The position numbers were made by a program, and so were the translations under genes. Positions 33,779 to 38,106 of a stretch of DNA of 38,106 nucleotides are shown piece after piece (the first letter of the stretch is position 1; each line of letters begins with the position of its first letter). The notes beneath the pieces were generated by a model, which worked only from the letters and a program-made list of their open reading frames with translations, was not told the origin of the DNA and did not search any database. The stretch is taken from positions 1 through 38,106 of the forward strand of contig JAEZWR010000049.1 of NCBI GenBank assembly GCA_023420115.1, written 5' to 3'. This DNA comes from Bacillota bacterium (lineage in GTDB: Bacteria; Bacillota; Clostridia; Saccharofermentanales; Fastidiosipilaceae).

Positions 33779-34915
33779 ATGAGAATTGCGGTTGTTTTTG
33801 GTGGAAAAAGTACAGAGCATGAAGTTTCACAACTTTCGGCTAGAAATATTTATCTTGGGTTAAAAGAAGCTGGGCATGAGGCAGTTTTTCTTGGTATTTC
33901 AAAGGAGGGCGTTTTTGTTCCTGCTTTTTCTTTAAATGAAGATAGTGTTCTTAGTAAGAATTGGGAAAGGCTTGCCCTTGAGTCTTTTGTAATTTCTGAT
34001 AAGAATAAAGAGAAGTTAGTATGTAGCGAAGATGCTAAAGACAGCTTGGTTTTCAATCCTAAATTGGAACTATTTAGATTGTGCGGTGGAGAAGTTGATT
34101 TAGTGTTTCTTGCTTGTCATGGTAATAATTGCGAGGATGGAAATTTACAAGGCTTCCTTGAACTTTGCGATGTACCATACACTGGGGCAGATGTTCTAGG
34201 GTCTGCTATCGGTATGGATAAAAGATTTTGTAAAAGTATTGCTGAGATGAATTCTATTCCTATATTGCCTTATTTAGAGATAAGTGAGAGTGAGTTTGAG
34301 AATAATACCGAAAGTATTATCGATGAAATATTGAATAAATTTAATATGCCGATATTTATTAAGCCTACTAGAGGTGGTTCATCAGTTGGAACTACTGTGA
34401 TTCATTCAGAATTTGAGCTTAAGGAAAAAATCGCGGAGTGCTTTTCTTATGATAGCAAATTAATTATTGAACCTTTCTGGGATAAGGTTAGGGAAATTGA
34501 AGTTGCCGTATTGGGAAATGATGAGATAAGTGTTGCAAGTCCTGGCGAAATTATCAAAGCCGAGTCTGTTGATTATTATGATTACAAGACCAAGTATCTT
34601 GATAGTGAGACGAGTAGTTTGGCTCTTCCTGCGAACTTGCTTCCCCATGAGATTGAACAAATAAAAAAATATGCAGCTACTATTTTCAAAGCTTTGCAAT
34701 GTTCAGGCTATGCTAGAGTTGATTTTTTTATGAATAGTAAAACTTCAGAGATTGCTTTTAATGAAATTAATACTTTGCCTGGGTTTACTGAAATCAGTTT
34801 GTTTGCAAAAGCTTTTGTTAATGAGGGATATAGTATGCCCAGCTTGCTTAATAGAATTATCGAACTTGCTATTGATAATTATAGTAATAAGAAGCATGTA
34901 TTTATTCGAGGCTAG
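33779..34915 (+). CDS. ddl: D-alanine--D-alanine ligase
   Basis: This 378-residue ATP-grasp enzyme joins two D-alanines for peptidoglycan precursors. Visible are the N-terminal VVFGGKSTEHEVSQLSA, VFLACHGNNCEDGNLQG, YTGADVLGSAIGMDK, the ATP-grasp core (FIKPTRGGSSVGTTV), the omega-loop DYYDYKTKYLD, and the metal-binding EINTLPGFT. The tyrosine-containing loop fits a true D-Ala-D-Ala ligase rather than a VanA-type D-lactate ligase. AGAGGAATAAT precedes the ATG. Its stop lies only three bases from the stop of the convergent adhesin gene, with no terminator between. Confidence 0.95.
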   Translation: MRIAVVFGGKSTEHEVSQLSARNIYLGLKEAGHEAVFLGISKEGVFVPAFSLNEDSVLSKNWERLALESFVISDKNKEKLVCSEDAKDSLVFNPKLELFRLCGGEVDLVFLACHGNNCEDGNLQGFLELCDVPYTGADVLGSAIGMDKRFCKSIAEMNSIPILPYLEISESEFENNTESIIDEILNKFNMPIFIKPTRGGSSVGTTVIHSEFELKEKIAECFSYDSKLIIEPFWDKVREIEVAVLGNDEISVASPGEIIKAESVDYYDYKTKYLDSETSSLALPANLLPHEIEQIKKYAATIFKALQCSGYARVDFFMNSKTSEIAFNEINTLPGFTEISLFAKAFVNEGYSMPSLLNRIIELAIDNYSNKKHVFIRG

Positions 34916-34918
34916 TTT

Positions 34919-36718
34919 TTAGTTAACTGGGAGAGATTCTAGTCTCAAAATTCCGTGAGGGGCTTTTTGCTCGGTCAGGGTATTTTCTGCTGTTATATTA
35001 GATACAGTGTAAACTCCATTTGCTACGTCTACTGCCTTTACTTTTATGGGGGTGGATTCTGCAAAAGTTACGCCTGTTCTTAATTCGAAGATTACTTCAT
35101 CATCTATAATTCTCTGGGTATCCTGGTCTATTTTATAAACTCTAATGCCGGCTGACCTGTCTTGTTCATTTGTCATTACGATTTCGGATAGATTTCCTGC
35201 ACTTAGTTCGACTTCTTCTGAATTTTCAGTCGATATAACAAAGCCACGTGGGGCTTCTAGTTCTTTTATGAAATATTTACCCGGCTGCAAATTGTCTATG
35301 TATACATCATTAATAGCATCAGCTATGATGACATCGTCTGTGTTATCTTGGCTAGGAGTGTAGCGAGAGCCGTCTAATTTTTTAAGTTTAATAAGTTCTT
35401 CGCCTTTGTATAGTTTGAATTTACCACCATTAAGAGCTACTCGTTCGTTATTATCTAAGACTCCATGTTTGACAAAGCGAAGCCTGCCCTCGTTTTTGTC
35501 ATTTTTTACAGTGACGTCTGACTGTCTGCCAGAGCTAACAGTAAATTTAGTTTCACCGTCATTTGTGATGAGGTAGCCGTCAGGTGATTTTATTTCTTTT
35601 AGGATATAATCACCAGGCTCAAGTCCGCTTATCCAAATTTTACCTATTTCATTTTTGCTGGAGGTAGAGAAGCGTTCGTTACCGCCGTCTTTAGAAGCGT
35701 GCCAGTAGGGATTATTATCCCATATACCACCATCTGGCTTGACGTGGATAAGCTTCCTTTCTGAGCCATTAAGCTTGTATAGGGAGAAGGTAGCTCCGCC
35801 TAGTCTTTTGTCTGGATTATTACTATCCTCTTTTATTAGTCTTAGTGAGCCTGTTTGTGGAGCGATGCGAAGGCTAAAGTCGGCTGGGTCTATGCCACCA
35901 ACTACCATAACATCTTGAGAAGTATTGTGATGAAATACCTTTATTTCGGGGACATTTCCATCATGGTTTATTATGCGTAGTGTTAGTGGATATTTTATAT
36001 CTTGCACAGCAGTAATTTTGATTTCTGATTTTTCAAAATTTACTTTTAACTCTGGAAATTCTTTTTTTAACTTAGCTTCAAAGAATGTTGGCAAGTCATT
36101 AACATCCTCAAGAATAATAGTGTCGCCCTTTTTAAGCTTAACTGTATTTGTTGCTTCGTCATAAGCTGAATTAGGTTTGAATTTAGGTTGACTTTTCCAA
36201 TCATTAGCCATTTTTAATAGATTCATAGGCTCTATTGCTGTAGGAAAATTGTGGTTAGAGGAATATCCATCAGCATTAGCTCTTAATACCCAAATTGCAA
36301 CCTGTGCAGCTGCCCTTGATTCAGCAGTATTTCCACTTGGACTAAGTGCGTGAGCCAAATGATTGATTCTTCCATACATATTCCTACTATCAACGGAAAT
36401 ACCATATTGTTCTCCACTATGTGCGGTATAAGAGCCGTTAAGGGAGTGAACACCTGGTTCGATACAGTATGCATACTCTGCATAACTACCTTTTCTTACT
36501 GTATAGAGATTTAAATTACCAGGTTGGCTATAATTTTTTATGTTAATTAGAGAAACTTTTGCGAAATTTTTCCATTCCACCCAATAACCACTATCTGCAT
36601 GGATATTAGTTCTACTGTTGGCAAGAACTGATCCAAAGATAAGAGAACTTAGTAAAAAAGAGATGCTTCTTTTTATAATTTGTTTGTTTTTAACTTTATT
36701 TATTATACTTTCTAACAT
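34919..36718 (-). CDS. Secreted thioester-domain adhesin with CnaB domains, C-terminally truncated
   Basis: This 599-residue surface-type protein has a signal peptide (about 1-42, cut near NIHA-DS) and an N-terminal thioester domain. Cys85 (YAYCIEPG) and Gln139 (AAQVAIW) can form the internal thioester used to bond covalently to host surfaces. CnaB/SpaA-like domains follow at about 290-405 (E-box LKEIKSPDGY) and 411-518 (E-box IKELEAPRGF); a third begins at 523. The third stops at LPVN, before its E-box, and there is no LPxTG signal or membrane tail. The remnant at 4364-4645 shows the missing continuation, so the gene appears truncated where it meets ddl. AAAGGA five bases ahead supports ATG 36718; ATG 36763 upstream lacks one. 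Confidence 0.85.
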   Translation of the reverse strand: MLESIINKVKNKQIIKRSISFLLSSLIFGSVLANSRTNIHADSGYWVEWKNFAKVSLINIKNYSQPGNLNLYTVRKGSYAEYAYCIEPGVHSLNGSYTAHSGEQYGISVDSRNMYGRINHLAHALSPSGNTAESRAAAQVAIWVLRANADGYSSNHNFPTAIEPMNLLKMANDWKSQPKFKPNSAYDEATNTVKLKKGDTIILEDVNDLPTFFEAKLKKEFPELKVNFEKSEIKITAVQDIKYPLTLRIINHDGNVPEIKVFHHNTSQDVMVVGGIDPADFSLRIAPQTGSLRLIKEDSNNPDKRLGGATFSLYKLNGSERKLIHVKPDGGIWDNNPYWHASKDGGNERFSTSSKNEIGKIWISGLEPGDYILKEIKSPDGYLITNDGETKFTVSSGRQSDVTVKNDKNEGRLRFVKHGVLDNNERVALNGGKFKLYKGEELIKLKKLDGSRYTPSQDNTDDVIIADAINDVYIDNLQPGKYFIKELEAPRGFVISTENSEEVELSAGNLSEIVMTNEQDRSAGIRVYKIDQDTQRIIDDEVIFELRTGVTFAESTPIKVKAVDVANGVYTVSNITAENTLTEQKAPHGILRLESLPVN

Positions 36719-36751
36719 AATAATCCTTTCTAAGTGTTTATTTTTGAACGC

Positions 36752-36781
36752 AAAAAAGAGCAAGACCGAAGTCTTGCTCTT
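36752..36781 (-). terminator. Intrinsic terminator of the gene at 36827
   Basis: On the minus strand AAGAGCAAGAC and GTCTTGCTCTT form an 11-bp perfect helix closed by a TTCG tetraloop, followed by T residues (36757-36752). It stands between the two secreted-protein genes. Confidence 0.92.
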
Positions 36782-36826
36782 CTCATACCTTTTGAATGAA
36801 TATTTAATTTATATTGTTAATTAGTA

Positions 36827-38071
36827 TTAATAAAATTGAAGAACCCAGGCAGTTTGTCTAACACCATTAGATGTATAGATAAAGTCTCCAGCACCCCAAC
36901 CTGTATAACCATTTACGTCCATAAAGTTTGTCCACTGCCAATTACTAACATCTTCTCCATTTCTTGCGGCTTCATTATATCTATCAGTTTCCTCAAATGC
37001 TTCTTCTCTCTTACTATTCCCAAATGCAACTGCTTCTTCTTTTGTGGCAAAAACATAACCATTTACACCATGAGTTACACCCATTACTTGCTGTGCTGCC
37101 GTGTACATATCTAAATATGGGCTAGCTGTTGTTGCTGCTTCGGTTGGAGCTGCTGTAGTTGTCGGTGCTGGAGCTGCTGTTGTAGTGGGAGTAGGTGCAA
37201 CTGTAGTTGTCGGAGTAGGGGCAGGATTTGTAGATGTAGGAGCTTCTGCTACAGGACTTGTTGGAGCTGGATTTTGTTCTTTTTGCTTATTAGCCTTATT
37301 ATCTGAACTATCATTAACCTCTGCTACATACTCTACATTACTTAGTGGCTGTGAACTTGTTTCACTTTCAGCTGTAGCTTTAAGTTCTGCTCCACTTATT
37401 ACGCTAGCTTTATTCTTCTCTAACTTAAGGAAAATTTGTTCGTCCTTTAAGTCATCTAAGACTAGACCCTCGTCTGGAACTAAGACAAGCTTTATTTTAT
37501 CTTCTTCCTCTACTAGTTCAAAATAGTTGAACTCTCTTTTGTTGAGTAAGTCAAGAATCTTACTTGTTTTTACATCTATACTTATCTTGAGATTAAGAGT
37601 ATTTTCATCTTTGCTTAGGCTAGCTTCACCTATTACTAGATTTTCTTTGTTAGTGCTAGTTCCTTCATTGGTTTCGCTAGTTTCTGAACTCTCACTAGCT
37701 TCGGTGCTGGTAGCTTCTTCACTAGGTTCTGTGGCTTCCTTTTCTTCTTCTAAGATAATAGTTTCATCTTCAAGAGATATTTTGAATTCTAATTCATTTT
37801 TTAATTCATCATCTAAGAATGTTTTATGACTATCATCTAGCTTAAGACTTAGATTTAAGTCCTTAAGATAAGAGTAATCTTCATCTGACTTTTCTTCTGT
37901 GCTAGCTTTTGAGCTATCTTCTTGACTTTCAGATACACTAAGTGTAAGAGATTTGTCATTCTCATTTATTTCTAATTTTTCGCTAGGGAGATTAGCTGAA
38001 TTTAGACCCAAGGCTACTAGGGCTACTAACAAGGGATTTATTGCATATAATTTTATTTTCTTCTTGAACAT
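36827..38071 (-). CDS. Secreted protein with acidic region, Pro/Thr linker and small C-terminal domain
   Basis: This 414-residue protein has a signal peptide (MFKKKIKLYAINPLLVALVA) and an acidic Ser/Glu region in the first half that includes a low-complexity EATEPSEEATSTEASESSET stretch. A linker at about 265-320 is built from repeats of the type APTPTTT, as in cell-wall-spanning proteins. The C-terminal domain of about 95 residues starts YLDMYTAAQQVMGVTHGVNG, is rich in aromatic residues, and ends WVLQFY. No LPxTG, SH3, LysM or choline-binding repeat is visible. I do not recognise the terminal domain; the NGYVFATKEEA start recalls small repeat domains of secreted Firmicutes proteins. AAGGAG precedes the ATG. 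It may be a surface-associated or secreted effector or adhesin. Confidence 0.75.
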   Translation of the reverse strand: MFKKKIKLYAINPLLVALVALGLNSANLPSEKLEINENDKSLTLSVSESQEDSSKASTEEKSDEDYSYLKDLNLSLKLDDSHKTFLDDELKNELEFKISLEDETIILEEEKEATEPSEEATSTEASESSETSETNEGTSTNKENLVIGEASLSKDENTLNLKISIDVKTSKILDLLNKREFNYFELVEEEDKIKLVLVPDEGLVLDDLKDEQIFLKLEKNKASVISGAELKATAESETSSQPLSNVEYVAEVNDSSDNKANKQKEQNPAPTSPVAEAPTSTNPAPTPTTTVAPTPTTTAAPAPTTTAAPTEAATTASPYLDMYTAAQQVMGVTHGVNGYVFATKEEAVAFGNSKREEAFEETDRYNEAARNGEDVSNWQWTNFMDVNGYTGWGAGDFIYTSNGVRQTAWVLQFY

Positions 38072-38106
38072 ATTTTACTCCTTGATTATTTCCAGTTTTT
38101 GTTTGA

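Noticed and set aside
37101..37829. Plus-strand ORFs rich in Val/Gly/Ala and Ser/Leu
   Set aside because: They are antisense readings of the repetitive Pro/Thr linker and acidic region of the secreted protein on the minus strand.

Overview
The window reads as chromosome of a low-GC Gram-positive anaerobe of the class Clostridia. This rests on overall AT-richness, strong GGAGG ribosome binding sites, TTGATA/TATAAT promoters, the recG-rsmD-coaD gene order, tryptophanase with a sodium-coupled transporter, three binding-protein sugar importers, and a thioester/CnaB surface adhesin. I cannot name the genus with confidence.

Layout. 1-88 holds a 28-residue membrane micro-protein on the minus strand, followed by a gene-poor stretch and tRNA-Thr(GGT). 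1030-4337 is a CUT1 sugar importer (binding protein plus two permeases). 4364-4645 is a decayed fragment of a CnaB adhesin gene. 4691-9799 (minus) carries a YesM-type sensor kinase, an NSS-family transporter and a long tryptophanase behind a GC-rich structured leader. 10134-16575 (plus) is a second importer with two permeases, a large binding protein, a GH31 glycosidase and a YesN-type regulator. 16664-18280 (minus) is an ABC exporter. 18644-22679 (plus) is a Crp/Fnr regulator followed by a third CUT1 importer. 22883-24020 is rplK-rplA with its own promoter and terminator. 24147-26076 (minus) is mtnN and a D,D-carboxypeptidase. 26331-34915 (plus) is mostly housekeeping: sensor kinase, nth, recG, rsmD, coaD, a coiled-coil protein, a membrane protein and ddl. 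34919-38071 (minus) holds two secreted proteins.

How it fits together. The left half is a nutrient-scavenging region: three carbohydrate importers that all lack their ATPase (presumably a shared MsmX-like ATPase elsewhere), a glycosidase, and tryptophan uptake and breakdown. The YesM-type kinase and the YesN-type regulator are each orphaned but may be partners. The same device recurs in four operons: a strong stem-loop lies just after the highly expressed gene (binding protein or tryptophanase) and before the next gene.

The most interesting observations are these. (1) Two direct copies of a roughly 240-bp CnaB segment lie 30 kb apart; the left copy retains an E-box that the adhesin gene at 34919 has lost, which suggests that gene is truncated against ddl. 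(2) The tryptophanase leader has a GC-rich fold that can hide the ribosome binding site. (3) A 28-residue membrane ORF sits at the left edge. (4) The three binding proteins lack lipobox cysteines. (5) RecG and tryptophanase each carry an insertion of nearly 50 residues.
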